The notes under the pieces: model-generated
The model's input: the letters and a program-made list of their open reading frames with translations, nothing else
The model's database searches: none
Told to the model about the DNA's origin: nothing
Assembly (NCBI GenBank): GCA_913058495.1
Contig: CAJXQC010000004.1
Coordinates: 1 to 64,000 of the forward strand
Reading direction: 5' to 3'
Length of the DNA: 64,000 nt
Origin: an uncultured Balneola sp.
GTDB lineage: Bacteria > Bacteroidota > Rhodothermia > Balneolales > Balneolaceae
Part shown: positions 1-8,200 of the stretch, in pieces
Numbering within the stretch: the first letter of the stretch is position 1
How the letters are laid out: each line of letters begins with the position of its first letter
Program-made: the position numbers and the translations under genes

Positions 1-23
1 CGCGCCAATAATTCTTGTCGGGA

Positions 24-61
24 GCTTTTGGTACTTTTGTCGGTACAAAAGTACAAAGAGC
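24..61. repeat. Imperfect inverted repeat with GTACTTTTG core
   Basis: GTACTTTTG at 31-39 is the reverse complement of CAAAAGTAC at 46-54, separated by six bases, and the pairing extends imperfectly outward to 24 and 61 (about 13 of 16 positions). The element lies in noncoding sequence downstream of queD. It looks like a dispersed REP-like hairpin. Only one copy is visible here, so its dispersion is inferred. Confidence 0.5.
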
Positions 62-149
62 CAACGAACTGCTTCGTAGCGGGGTGATGGAGGTTATAAC
101 AGCATTGATCCATGTGTTGGATATAACAACTAGAAATAAACCCCACAAA

Positions 150-172
150 GATCCTGAAACAAGTTCAGGATG
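150..172. repeat. Short palindromic repeat (ATCCTGAA/TTCAGGAT)
   Basis: ATCCTGAA at 151-158 pairs perfectly with TTCAGGAT at 164-171 around a five-base loop. This hairpin type is a familiar intergenic repeat in many bacterial genomes. It sits between the window edge and the 3' end of queD and lacks a clear T-tract, so it is not called a terminator. Apart from this and the preceding repeat, nothing recognisable was seen in 1-197. Confidence 0.5.
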
Positions 173-197
173 ACCCTAGATTGAGAAGACTTAAATA

Positions 198-587
198 CTA
201 CTCGTTCTTATCCGTGTATTCAACCCAGCAGGTGTCTGTTTCCCACACGATCACTTTAAGATCAATTCCTGCCGGAATTCTTTTCGTGGTTTCTGTATGG
301 ATAAACTCTGCAATTCGTTCTGCTGTGGTATTTGCTTCGATCAGATCGTTAAGGAAACCGTGATCAAGTCCGCCTTTATCCGCATCTTTTGCTGCCCATT
401 TAAGTTCTTTAAAATCGCAGACCATATCATCTGTGTTCAAATAAGCAGATGGATTCAATTTATTGGATTTCGCAGAGATCTTAACTTTATAGGAATGGCC
501 ATGCATTCTTCCACATTTTCCATTGTATCCTTCAATAAAGTGTGCTGCATCAAATTTAAATTCGGTATGTAGTGTCCACATTGGCAT
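198..587 (-). CDS. queD: 6-carboxy-5,6,7,8-tetrahydropterin synthase (QueD/PTPS family)
   Basis: This 129-residue cytosolic enzyme belongs to the 6-pyruvoyl-tetrahydropterin synthase fold. Bacterial members convert dihydroneopterin triphosphate to 6-carboxytetrahydropterin, the first committed precursor of 7-deazaguanine (queuosine) synthesis. The zinc ligands His16, His29 and His31 and the catalytic Cys25 sit in AAHFIEG and KCGRMHGHSY with the spacing of QueD. The downstream LDHGFLND motif and the VWET glutamate complete the active site. Length is normal for QueD. No other queuosine gene is adjacent. A terminator between it and the next upstream minus-strand gene suggests separate transcription. 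A PTPS role in another pterin pathway cannot be excluded from sequence alone. Confidence 0.9.
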   Translation of the reverse strand: MPMWTLHTEFKFDAAHFIEGYNGKCGRMHGHSYKVKISAKSNKLNPSAYLNTDDMVCDFKELKWAAKDADKGGLDHGFLNDLIEANTTAERIAEFIHTETTKRIPAGIDLKVIVWETDTCWVEYTDKNE

Positions 588-620
588 ATAATTCCGGCAA
601 CTGTTTTAAAATATTAGCAT

Positions 621-647
621 AAAAAAAGCTCATCATCGGATGAGCCC
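621..647 (-). terminator. Rho-independent terminator of the PRX/TlpA/Memo operon
   Basis: GCTCATC (628-634) pairs with GATGAGC (639-645) in a short GC-containing hairpin. A run of seven A at 621-627 reads as a T-tract on the minus strand, immediately after the stop of the 675-1283 gene. It separates that operon from queD. Confidence 0.75.
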
Positions 648-674
648 TTTAAAAATAAGAGATTTTTATAAGAA

Positions 675-1283
675 TTACTCGTTTCGCTTTATCGGACAAC
701 CTTTTGGAGCGCTTCTTTTAACTTCAATTTCTGTACCTGAAGCTAAAGCCTGAATAGCGTCTTCCACATAATGATTTTTAACAGCTGAAGCACTGTTTGC
801 ATTATCATCAATGCTGCCTTTATAAACCAATTTCAAAGATCCATCAAACAAAAATACCTCAGGAGTTCTGCTAGCGCCGAATGCATCCGCAATTTCATGA
901 TCTTTATCCGATGCATACAAAAAATTATAAGTTTGTTTGGTTGCTCTTCGCTTCATATCACTCAGTGATTCACCACGCTCTCTGATCCTCTCATTGGGAT
1001 TGAGTACAAGCATTCCGATATTATTGAGTCTGGCAGAGTTTGCGACGGCCTTCATTCTGTCTTCCCATCTTGAGACCATCGGACAGGTATTGCATGAGAA
1101 CACAACTAATAACCCGTTCTGTTGTGCTGTCTGTGAAAGAGTAATTGAACGACCGTTTATGTCTTCAACACTGTGATCGAGCATTGGGGCTTCACTTCCA
1201 ATACTCAATGATCTTTGTGCATTTACCTCCAATGAGGCAGCAGCTAAAAGTATAAACAGCGATATGAATTTCAGCGATTTCAT
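675..1283 (-). CDS. Thioredoxin-like (PRX_like1) secreted protein, paralog 1
   Basis: A 202-residue thioredoxin-fold protein of the peroxiredoxin-like PRX_like1/AhpC-TSA group. It begins with a signal peptide (cleavage likely after NAQ near residue 23), so it acts outside the cytoplasm. A CNTC redox motif lies at Cys64-Cys67, followed by RTPEVFLFD with the usual cis-proline, and there is a C-terminal KGCPIKR cysteine motif. The start was set at 1283 because it gives a proper signal peptide; the open frame continues upstream to 1454 but would then run through the end of the neighbouring alkyltransferase-like gene. It is about as long as, and clearly homologous to, the protein at 1689-2306. The substrate is unknown; a thiol-based redox role is inferred. 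Confidence 0.85.
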   Translation of the reverse strand: MKSLKFISLFILLAAASLEVNAQRSLSIGSEAPMLDHSVEDINGRSITLSQTAQQNGLLVVFSCNTCPMVSRWEDRMKAVANSARLNNIGMLVLNPNERIRERGESLSDMKRRATKQTYNFLYASDKDHEIADAFGASRTPEVFLFDGSLKLVYKGSIDDNANSASAVKNHYVEDAIQALASGTEIEVKRSAPKGCPIKRNE

Positions 1284-1317
1284 TTTTCTAATAATTTCTT
1301 GATCAGATGACAACAAG

Positions 1318-1656
1318 TTATAACTCATCAAACGGATTCCAAAAATGTTTATTGAAGTTAACGGTGTATTCTGAAGTGAATTCCACTCCTTCTTGTTCCA
1401 ATCTCTCACGCATTGAATCATCTTCAAAAAAAGCTCTGCCGGTAAGTTGTCCAAGACGGTTTAAAACTCTGTGAGCCGGGATATGATAACCAAGTTGTTC
1501 AGGATCGTAGTTATTAAGTGCGTATCCAACCATTCTGGCTCCGGACTCAACTCCGAGATATCCTGCAATCACACCGTAAGAAGTAACACGACCTTCCGGA
1601 ATTTGGGCTACCAATTCATAAACCCGCTGATAAAAATCTTTGGTAGATGGTTTCAA
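1318..1656 (-). CDS. Alkyltransferase-like protein (ATL, MGMT family without acceptor Cys)
   Basis: This 112-residue protein is the DNA-binding domain of the O6-methylguanine-DNA methyltransferase family. The fold signatures are present: Tyr27 in VTSYG and the arginine finger Arg41 in ARMVG. However, the alkyl-acceptor PCHRV is replaced by PAHRV (Ala61), so it cannot accept alkyl groups. Known ATL proteins of this type bind O6-alkylguanine lesions and hand them to nucleotide excision repair; that role is inferred here. It lies between the two thioredoxin-like paralogs on the same strand with gaps of about 33 bp, so it is probably cotranscribed with them. Confidence 0.88.
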   Translation of the reverse strand: MKPSTKDFYQRVYELVAQIPEGRVTSYGVIAGYLGVESGARMVGYALNNYDPEQLGYHIPAHRVLNRLGQLTGRAFFEDDSMRERLEQEGVEFTSEYTVNFNKHFWNPFDEL

Positions 1657-1688
1657 ATCTTACATTACTTTTAAGAAACAGATTGTAA

Positions 1689-2306
1689 TTAATCTACTCT
1701 TTTTATAGTACAACCCAGTGATTTTGTTTTTGATTGTGTGATCTTCTCTCCTGCAACCATTTGTTCGATCGCATCTTTCAGATAAAAGCTTTCAACAGCA
1801 TTTGCATCACGGGCATTGTCATCAATCGCTCCAACGTAAACCAATTTCATATCGGCATCGAATAAATAAACATGAGGAGTTCGGGTGGCTCCGAAAGCAT
1901 CTGCGATTTTATGATCTTTGTCGAGAGCATATGGAAACTCATATTCCATTTTCTTAGCCCTTAAAACCATGTCCTGCATTCCATCTCCTCTTTCACGGTA
2001 ATCTTCATTAGGATTCAATGCGATCATGCCAATTTTATTATTTTCAGTGATATCAAAAACCATCGGGTATCGGTCTTCCCAACGTTCTACCCACGGACAA
2101 GTATTACATGAAAAAATCACCACTAATCCGTTTTCATCTGCAGCTTGTTTAAGAGTGATTTCTTCACCGGAAACCGTTTGCATACTTAGATCTGTCATAG
2201 GTGCGTCTGAGCCAATCGGAAGTTCTTCCATTTGTTGCGACAATCCCGTGCCGACAATTAACAGACCAACCAAAAAACCAGACAACAGCATATTTATCTT
2301 TTTCAT
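1689..2306 (-). CDS. Thioredoxin-like (PRX_like1) secreted protein, paralog 2
   Basis: A 205-residue homolog of the 675-1283 protein. It has a signal peptide (hydrophobic run LLSGFLVGLLIV, cleavage near LSQQ), a CNTC redox motif at Cys67-Cys70, the conserved RTPHVYLFD segment and a C-terminal LGCTIKR motif. The region from CNTCP through LNPNE and RERG is closely shared with its paralog, pointing to local duplication. It ends 32 bp before the ATL gene and begins 4 bp after the stop of the TlpA-like gene, so translational coupling is likely. A periplasmic thiol oxidoreductase or peroxiredoxin-like function is inferred from the family. Confidence 0.85.
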   Translation of the reverse strand: MKKINMLLSGFLVGLLIVGTGLSQQMEELPIGSDAPMTDLSMQTVSGEEITLKQAADENGLVVIFSCNTCPWVERWEDRYPMVFDITENNKIGMIALNPNEDYRERGDGMQDMVLRAKKMEYEFPYALDKDHKIADAFGATRTPHVYLFDADMKLVYVGAIDDNARDANAVESFYLKDAIEQMVAGEKITQSKTKSLGCTIKRVD

Positions 2307-2310
2307 AATC

Positions 2311-2805
2311 TCAACCTTCCTTTATTACTTTTAATAATTCTTGTTCAAATTGTTCATACTCTGCTTTACCTTCCCATTCTGCTGAAATGCTACCATCTCT
2401 TGAATAAATTACAGTGTATGGCAACGCTCCTGACCAGGTTTCAGATACGGTTTGAATAAACTCATTGTCTTTACCTGTTTTATAATAAGTAGTAAAATCT
2501 ACATTCTGTTCCTTCAAAAACTCTTTAGCCTCTTCTTTAGCTTCTTCAAAATCTCCCGATACAAAGATCAGTTCAAATTCGTTGCTATAATTCTCTTTCA
2601 ATTTCATTATATACGGAAACTCTTCAATACAAGGCACGCACCATGTAGCCCAAAAATTTACCAAAACAGGCTTTTCTCCCTTGTAAGACTCGATCTGATC
2701 TACCAATTGAGTGGCGTTTGTATCAACAAGTATTTTCTTTTCTGTTTGATCTGTGCAGCCAATACACACACAAATAAGGACTAAATAAAGGTGTCTTATT
2801 TTCAT
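2311..2805 (-). CDS. TlpA-family thiol:disulfide oxidoreductase lipoprotein
   Basis: A 164-residue lipoprotein with a lipobox ending CIGC (lipidated Cys17), followed by a thioredoxin domain with the active site WATWCVPC (Cys56, Cys59) and a SGALPYTVIY cis-proline loop. Family members (TlpA/ResA) reduce or isomerise disulfides on periplasmic proteins, often during cytochrome maturation. No cytochrome gene is nearby, so the partner is unknown. It lies 4 bp upstream of a PRX_like1 gene and 15 bp downstream of the DUF2520 gene, forming a run of envelope redox genes. Confidence 0.88.
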   Translation of the reverse strand: MKIRHLYLVLICVCIGCTDQTEKKILVDTNATQLVDQIESYKGEKPVLVNFWATWCVPCIEEFPYIMKLKENYSNEFELIFVSGDFEEAKEEAKEFLKEQNVDFTTYYKTGKDNEFIQTVSETWSGALPYTVIYSRDGSISAEWEGKAEYEQFEQELLKVIKEG

Positions 2806-2820
2806 TTTTTATGATAAAAT

Positions 2821-3621
2821 TTATTCGAGCAGTTTTTTAAGCTTCTCTTTGGATACTGTGTCAAGTCGGGTCAGTTCAACGGTTAAATAACCCAATTTTT
2901 TATATATGCTCAAAAGGTCCGGGTGCTTTTTCAAAATTTTAACATGCGCCTTGATGGTTTCTTCATCTCCTCTGGCGATTGGTCCTGTTAATGCGTCCTG
3001 AAAACCCTTCTCTTTGATATTGGAAACCGATGATTCCGTTAAGGGTAATAAAGCTTTTAATGCAACTTCAGGATCTATATCTCCTGCTTTTGCCAGATCA
3101 GTTGCCAACTTCATAAGCGTAACAACATAATTAGCTGACACTACAGCAGCGGCATGTAAAAGTGGTTTTGCTTCCGGTTTCACTTTAAAGCTATTTGCCT
3201 TAAAATCCTTTGCTAGTTTTTCCAGAATCTTTAATGCATCGTCATCTCCGTCCATATCAAACCAGACATTCTCCAGAGAATCATCATTTAGAGTAATAGC
3301 CTTCAACGGATGAAAAGAAGCTATTTTAGCGCCTTTACTTCTGAAAGGCTCCAATACAGATGCATCCAGTGTTCCCGAACAATGAATAATGAATTTGCCT
3401 GAATAATCCGGAAAGGAAGTCGTCAATTTATTTACCAAACTTTCAATTTCCGAGTCTTGAACGGCAAGAAAAATCAAGTCGCCCAATTGATCTGCTGAAT
3501 CCGGAAATGTATCTCTTATGAATGCTGACTTGATCTGATAATCCGAATCAGATAGAGATTTTTGCAGAACACCCCCAACTCTTCCAAGACCAAATATTGA
3601 TATTGAGGGTTTTTTGATCAT
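2821..3621 (-). CDS. Rossmann-fold and DUF2520 domain protein
   Basis: A 266-residue cytosolic protein with an N-terminal NAD(P)-binding Rossmann motif (SIFGLGRVGGVL, residues about 8-19) and an all-helical C-terminal DUF2520 domain containing HAAAVVSANYVVTLM. The layout resembles 6-phosphogluconate or ketopantoate dehydrogenases, but DUF2520 proteins have no settled biochemical function that I know of. Its start overlaps the stop of the Memo-like gene by 4 bp, a strong sign of cotranslation. An oxidoreductase role is inferred from the fold. Confidence 0.85.
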   Translation of the reverse strand: MIKKPSISIFGLGRVGGVLQKSLSDSDYQIKSAFIRDTFPDSADQLGDLIFLAVQDSEIESLVNKLTTSFPDYSGKFIIHCSGTLDASVLEPFRSKGAKIASFHPLKAITLNDDSLENVWFDMDGDDDALKILEKLAKDFKANSFKVKPEAKPLLHAAAVVSANYVVTLMKLATDLAKAGDIDPEVALKALLPLTESSVSNIKEKGFQDALTGPIARGDEETIKAHVKILKKHPDLLSIYKKLGYLTVELTRLDTVSKEKLKKLLE

Positions 3622-4373
3622 ATAGCGTGCTGAGCTATTGGTGCATGTGCAAAGCCACCCGTATATGTTGTTTTTTCATTTACCGGTGTGAACCAAATGT
3701 CAAGATCCCAGTATTTAGAAACTAAAATACCGGTCATAAACGCGCGAGCTCCTTCTACTTCTTTCTCTTTACTGTTCAGGTAATGGTGCAAACCGGATTC
3801 GTTATTACTTTCTATCAAACCTTTTAGTTTTTCCAATTCTGAGGTATTCGAACTTGGCAGATCGCAGCAAAAAACCAATAATGCGTTTCGGTTTCGGAAT
3901 AGCTCATCCAGAGCAAAAGCCAACTCCTTTACAATAGCCGGATCATAATCTCCTATTTGAATACTTACCACATCAAAATCATCCTGGCATACCTGTAACA
4001 TCATTAATTGAGTATATAAACTCATTTTGTCACTCATTCCGCCATCATTAATATAAAAGTCGTCTTCTTCATCACATAGCTCATTTCTGAGTTTATCATT
4101 GACAGAAACTTCACCAAATGGAGTAGTAAAAGAATGATTTGAAGGAATACTTAATTTCTTCTCAAGCTCACCTTTGTAAGACTCAATAACTACAAGAGTT
4201 TCAAACTCTGAAGAACAAACATTCTTATATATGGATGTTAATTCTTCGGGATTATTTGGATCAATATGGGTCGGAACAAAAAGCATCTTTATGTTCTTCA
4301 GCCCGTTGGCAACCGGAACCGTTTTGTTCAGTGATGATTTTAGTTCCTCTCTGGAAATATTTGCAAAAGCCAT
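3618..4373 (-). CDS. Divergent Memo-like (AmmeMemoRadiSam protein B family) protein
   Basis: A 251-residue protein that follows the Memo/AmmeMemoRadiSam B fold: the TPFGEVSVND segment, the QIGDYDP strand, the long helix ELAFALDELFRNR, and a C-terminal GGFAHAPI close to the family's ending. The usual metal-site positions look altered. The SHSIEVQLP region reads GMSDKMSLYTQ, and the SSDxSHY region reads CCDLPSSN. Either the cofactor is lost or the site is rebuilt. It heads an apparent operon running to the terminator at 621-647 and overlaps the DUF2520 gene by 4 bp. The family assignment is by pattern and order of segments, without a profile search. Confidence 0.65.
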   Translation of the reverse strand: MAFANISREELKSSLNKTVPVANGLKNIKMLFVPTHIDPNNPEELTSIYKNVCSSEFETLVVIESYKGELEKKLSIPSNHSFTTPFGEVSVNDKLRNELCDEEDDFYINDGGMSDKMSLYTQLMMLQVCQDDFDVVSIQIGDYDPAIVKELAFALDELFRNRNALLVFCCDLPSSNTSELEKLKGLIESNNESGLHHYLNSKEKEVEGARAFMTGILVSKYWDLDIWFTPVNEKTTYTGGFAHAPIAQHAI

Positions 4374-4403
4374 GTGCTGATATTTTATTTAAATCTTAGG
4401 CAT

Positions 4404-4455
4404 AAAAAAACCTGAAGACACTAATCCCATTAGATGAGATTACGTCTCTTCAGGT
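4404..4455 (-). terminator. Rho-independent terminator downstream of the PPTase gene
   Basis: ACCTGAAGA (4410-4418) pairs with TCTTCAGGT (4447-4455), and the stem extends inward imperfectly (CACTAATCCC against GATTACG). Seven A at 4404-4410 give a T-tract on the minus strand. It separates the phosphopantetheinyl transferase from the Memo-like operon. Confidence 0.8.
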
Positions 4456-4485
4456 CTACATACTACAGAACCGTTTTTTAAAGCT

Positions 4486-5106
4486 TTAATAAGCAATAGA
4501 AATTTGGTGATTCAGTTCTTGGAAACTACAAATTTGAAATGTTTTTTCATCATTAATTCTTACTAAGAATTTAATATCGTTTTTTTTCTGTATTTCCAGT
4601 TCTTTTAAATTGGTTCTTAATCCTGTTCCCAAGCACTTTACTGCAGCTTCCTTGATCGTCCAAAGTAGTATGGGGTCTTCATCTGAAAAAACCTCCCACT
4701 CCGATTCCCCAAGTATCCTCTTCACAATTCTTTGGTCTACTTTTCTGTCCAGCCACTCAGTATCTAAACCAATGTCAACGGTTTCTGAGATCGCGCAAAA
4801 AACATGATTTTTGGAATGACTAAAACTCAGAAAAAGCTCTTTATTTCCATTTTGTGCGTATGGTTTACCCAGTGGGTGTTTAAATATTTCAAAATCTGAA
4901 CTTAATCCTGATACAGATAATATTTCTTTGAAGAGATGACGCGCTGAAAGGTATTCATCTTTTCTTTGCTGATTTGTGAAACCATCCCATTCCAATCGTT
5001 CTCTCTCTGAAAGCAGATCAATTGACAGATCAGTTTTTATTTCACTAAAGCCCAGTTTAACCTTCCCGGGAAAGTCAGTAATTAAAGAAGTATCCAGCAG
5101 TTCCAA
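4486..5106 (-). CDS. 4'-phosphopantetheinyl transferase (Sfp type)
   Basis: A 206-residue enzyme that transfers phosphopantetheine from CoA to a serine of carrier proteins. The family motifs are clear: LSFSHSKNHVFCAIS, then the magnesium-binding LDTE (Asp115, Glu117), then WTIKEAAVKCLGTGL with Glu153 and Lys157. Length fits compact Sfp-like enzymes. It is divergent from lysS and ends in its own terminator, so it is probably monocistronic. The carrier protein served (fatty acid ACP or a secondary-metabolism carrier) cannot be told here. Confidence 0.92.
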   Translation of the reverse strand: MELLDTSLITDFPGKVKLGFSEIKTDLSIDLLSERERLEWDGFTNQQRKDEYLSARHLFKEILSVSGLSSDFEIFKHPLGKPYAQNGNKELFLSFSHSKNHVFCAISETVDIGLDTEWLDRKVDQRIVKRILGESEWEVFSDEDPILLWTIKEAAVKCLGTGLRTNLKELEIQKKNDIKFLVRINDEKTFQICSFQELNHQISIAY

Positions 5107-5206
5107 AAGAATGAATAAAGATTAATGTTAATGTCACAATTATCCGCTTAATTCGGTATTTTCAGTGCTTCTGATTCGCAATACAACTTATTAATTAAAC
5201 GATTAC

Positions 5207-6745
5207 ATGTCGAACCAAGAACTTACACATTCTGAACAAGAAGAAATACGCCGCGAAAAACTTACTGAACTTAATAAACTGGGAGTAAATCCTTATCCAT
5301 ACTCCTTCGACGTAACCCATTCTAGTAAACAGATTTTGGCGGAAGAGAGTCTGATCAGAGATGAAGAATCAAATCCTGAATCAGAAGTAGTCTCCGTTGC
5401 GGGACGAGTAATGACTCGCCGTATTATGGGTAAAGCTGCCTTCTTCAATCTTCAGGATTCAGAAGGAACTATTCAGATCTATATTCGCCGTGATGATGTT
5501 GGTGTTGAAAACTACAATACGGTTTTCAAAAAGATGGTAGACATTGGAGATATTGTTGGTATTAAAGGTTTTGTTTTTAAAACGCGTACAGGTGAAACTA
5601 CCGTACATGCTGAAGAATTTGAGTTTCTGACCAAAACGCTCCGCCCTATTCCAATTCCAAAAGAAGTGGAAAATGAAGATGGTGAAAAAGTAGTATATGA
5701 TGCTTTTGCTGATAAAGAATTGCGTTACCGTCAGCGTTATGTTGACTTGATCGTAAATACTGAAGTGCGTGATACTTTCAGAAAACGTACACAGCTCGTA
5801 CAAACCATGAGAAATTTCATGAATGACCGTGGTTATATGGAAGTTGAAACTCCGATCCTTCAACCTGTTTATGGAGGTGCTTCCGCTAAGCCATTTGTTA
5901 CTCATCATAACTCTCTGGATATGGATCTGTATCTGAGAATTGCTAACGAATTGTATTTGAAACGACTTATTGTAGGTGGTTTTGATGGCGTTTATGAATT
6001 CTCTAAAGATTTCAGAAATGAAGGACTTTCCAGATTTCATAACCCGGAATTCACCCAGGTTGAGTTGTATGTTGCTTACAAAGACTACAACTGGATGATG
6101 GACTTCACTGAAAAAATGATCGAGCAAGTAGCTCTTGATCTTCATGGTTCCACAACGGTGACAGTTGGAGAGCATGACATTGATTTCAAAGCCCCGTGGC
6201 CTCGAATTCCACTACTGGAAGCTATTGAGAAAGAAACCGGCAAAGATCTTTCAGGCATGGAACTGGATGAAATGAAGAAAGTAGCAAAAGAACTTCATAT
6301 CGAAATTGATGAAAGCTTTGGTAAAGGAAAGATCATTGATGAGATCTTCGGCGAGTACGTAGAATCAAAATTGATCCAACCTACTTTTATTACTGATTAC
6401 CCGATCGAGATGAGTCCACTTACAAAAAAGCATCGATCCAAAGAAGGATTGGTTGAACGCTTTGAGTGTATCTGTAATGGAAAAGAGATCGCAAATGCAT
6501 ACACTGAGCTAAATGATCCTATCGATCAGAGAGAACGTCTTGAAGAACAAGCTTCGCTGCGTGCCGGTGGTGACGATGAAGCAATGACCATCGACGAAGA
6601 TTTTATTCGTGCATTGGAATACGGAATGCCTCCTACTGCAGGAATCGGGATTGGAATTGATCGTTTAGCTATGATCATGACGAATTCTGCTTCTATCAGA
6701 GATGTACTTTTCTTCCCACAAATGAAATCGGAAAAAACTACGTAA
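5207..6745 (+). CDS. lysS: Lysyl-tRNA synthetase, class II
   Basis: A 512-residue cytosolic enzyme that charges tRNA-Lys using ATP. It has an N-terminal OB-fold anticodon-binding domain (about 60-165, beginning [17 protein letters not shown]) and a class II catalytic core. Motif 2 includes [18 protein letters not shown] and motif 3 includes [12 protein letters not shown]. Length is standard. It starts at ATG 5207, about 100 bp from the divergent PPTase gene. The next gene encodes a permease and is separated by an inverted repeat. Confidence 0.97.
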   Translation: MSNQELTHSEQEEIRREKLTELNKLGVNPYPYSFDVTHSSKQILAEESLIRDEESNPESEVVSVAGRVMTRRIMGKAAFFNLQDSEGTIQIYIRRDDVGVENYNTVFKKMVDIGDIVGIKGFVFKTRTGETTVHAEEFEFLTKTLRPIPIPKEVENEDGEKVVYDAFADKELRYRQRYVDLIVNTEVRDTFRKRTQLVQTMRNFMNDRGYMEVETPILQPVYGGASAKPFVTHHNSLDMDLYLRIANELYLKRLIVGGFDGVYEFSKDFRNEGLSRFHNPEFTQVELYVAYKDYNWMMDFTEKMIEQVALDLHGSTTVTVGEHDIDFKAPWPRIPLLEAIEKETGKDLSGMELDEMKKVAKELHIEIDESFGKGKIIDEIFGEYVESKLIQPTFITDYPIEMSPLTKKHRSKEGLVERFECICNGKEIANAYTELNDPIDQRERLEEQASLRAGGDDEAMTIDEDFIRALEYGMPPTAGIGIGIDRLAMIMTNSASIRDVLFFPQMKSEKTT

Positions 6746-6756
6746 ATGACAATAAC

Positions 6757-6805
6757 CAAATCTCAAATAACAAATATCCATTTAAAATTCGTTATTTGTG
6801 ATTTG
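6757..6805. repeat. Intergenic inverted repeat, 19-bp arms
   Basis: Arm 6757-6775 (CAAATCTCAAATAACAAAT) matches the reverse complement of 6787-6805 at 17 of 19 bases around an 11-base loop. It is AT-rich and lacks a terminal T-run, so it looks more like a dispersed palindromic element than a terminator. It lies between lysS and the LolC/E-type permease, where it could also affect readthrough. Confidence 0.6.
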
Positions 6806-6831
6806 AACATTGCAATTTGAAATTTAATTCT

Positions 6832-8067
6832 ATGAATTTTGAGTGGTATTTAGCGCTGCGTTATTTTAAAGGCAACCGAAAAGGTGCACGCTTTCTATCG
6901 TTCATTAAGATCATGTCCATAACCGGAGTAGCTATTGGTTCTGCTGGATTATTGATCGCACTTTCGGTGGTTCATGGATTTAAATCCACTATCAATAACA
7001 AAGTTCTTGGGTTTGCACCTCATTATACGATTGCAACACAGTCGTTCATTATGCCAACTATTGAACGTGCAGACACATTGATAACGTTTCTCGATAAAAA
7101 GCTTCCAGAGATCTCTGAAAAACAGCCTGTAATTCAAGGACAGGTTATGATTCAAACAAAGGATGAGATCAGCGGGACCATCCTAAAAGGTGTAAACCGA
7201 TCTGGTGGAGTTTCTAAGCTTTCTCAATATATAGCCGTTGGGAATTTCGACTTATCTGAACAGGAAAATGGCATGTTTGGAATAGTTATAGGCTCAAAGT
7301 TGGCCACACAACTAAGTGCCGAGACCAGAGATATTGTTACAACCTACACTGTAAGTGGAGTGCCATCTCTTATAAATTCTCCTGAAATCAAACAATTTCT
7401 TGTAACCGGAATCTACAGAACCGGAATTGATCAGTTTGATAATGTATTCGTGATCGTAGACCGAGATCAAGCCAGAGAGCTTTTTAAACTCAAACCGAAC
7501 GAAGCTCATGCAATCGAAATAAAGTTAGAGAATGAAAACTCCATTGAAGCCTTTGAAGAAAAATTAATAAATACTCTCTCCTTTCCATTTTTTACTGAAT
7601 CCATTCTTGAAAAATTTTATAGTATTTTCGCCTGGGTTGAACTTCAGGAACAAATGATCCCGTTGGTTATTGGTGTCATGATCATTGTTGCAGCTTTTAA
7701 TCTTATAGGTGCTGTACTTATGATGATCCTTGAACGCACCAGAGATATAGGAATTTTAAAAACTATTGGCACCAAATCTTCTATTGTTCGTCGGATATTT
7801 CTTTTTGAGGGATTGCTGGTATCATTTGTAGGGCTAGTTATTGGTATCGGAATATCTCTTCTTTTTGCTTATCTGCAACTGGAATTCCAGATTATTCCTC
7901 TTTCAGAAGAAAACTACTACATGAACTACGTGCCTGTTGAACCTCATCTCCTGGATTTCCTGATCGTAACTTTGGTTACAACGATATTATGTGCCTTAGC
8001 TTCTTGGATTCCGGCTCGTGTAGCGGCCAAAACTGATCCTCTGAAAGTAATTTCTTACGGCAGATAA
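6832..8067 (+). CDS. LolC/LolE-family ABC transporter permease
   Basis: A 411-residue inner-membrane protein of the FtsX-like/MacB permease family. It starts with the family sequence YLALRYFKGNRKGARFLSFI and a first membrane span (about 20-45). A large periplasmic MacB-PCD-like domain follows, then three C-terminal spans with GILKTIGTKSSIVRRIFLFEG and ASWIPARVAAKTDPL. In Bacteroidota such a protein serves as the lipoprotein-releasing LolCE permease, paired with a LolD ATPase, which is not adjacent here. I set the start at ATG 6832; an in-frame TTG at 6817 would add five residues from the repeat-rich spacer and is less likely. Confidence 0.88.
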   Translation: MNFEWYLALRYFKGNRKGARFLSFIKIMSITGVAIGSAGLLIALSVVHGFKSTINNKVLGFAPHYTIATQSFIMPTIERADTLITFLDKKLPEISEKQPVIQGQVMIQTKDEISGTILKGVNRSGGVSKLSQYIAVGNFDLSEQENGMFGIVIGSKLATQLSAETRDIVTTYTVSGVPSLINSPEIKQFLVTGIYRTGIDQFDNVFVIVDRDQARELFKLKPNEAHAIEIKLENENSIEAFEEKLINTLSFPFFTESILEKFYSIFAWVELQEQMIPLVIGVMIIVAAFNLIGAVLMMILERTRDIGILKTIGTKSSIVRRIFLFEGLLVSFVGLVIGIGISLLFAYLQLEFQIIPLSEENYYMNYVPVEPHLLDFLIVTLVTTILCALASWIPARVAAKTDPLKVISYGR

Positions 8068-8200
8068 TACTCCCGTCAGTTTTTCACTCATTTATCCTGT
8101 TGATTTAGAGTGTGTTAAAGGCTGTTTACTAATTTATATTTCCTTTTTTGATCGGTAAATATTTAATTACTCTGGTCATTAATACAAAAAACGGGGAGAT

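Noticed and set aside
31-54. TACTTTTG inside the first inverted repeat as a Bacteroidota -7 promoter box
   Set aside because: No -33 element at the right distance and no downstream gene on that strand; the match arises from the palindrome.
675-1454. Longer start of the thioredoxin-like gene at 1454
   Set aside because: It would overlap most of the ATL gene and hide the signal peptide; ATG 1283 gives a proper signal peptide.
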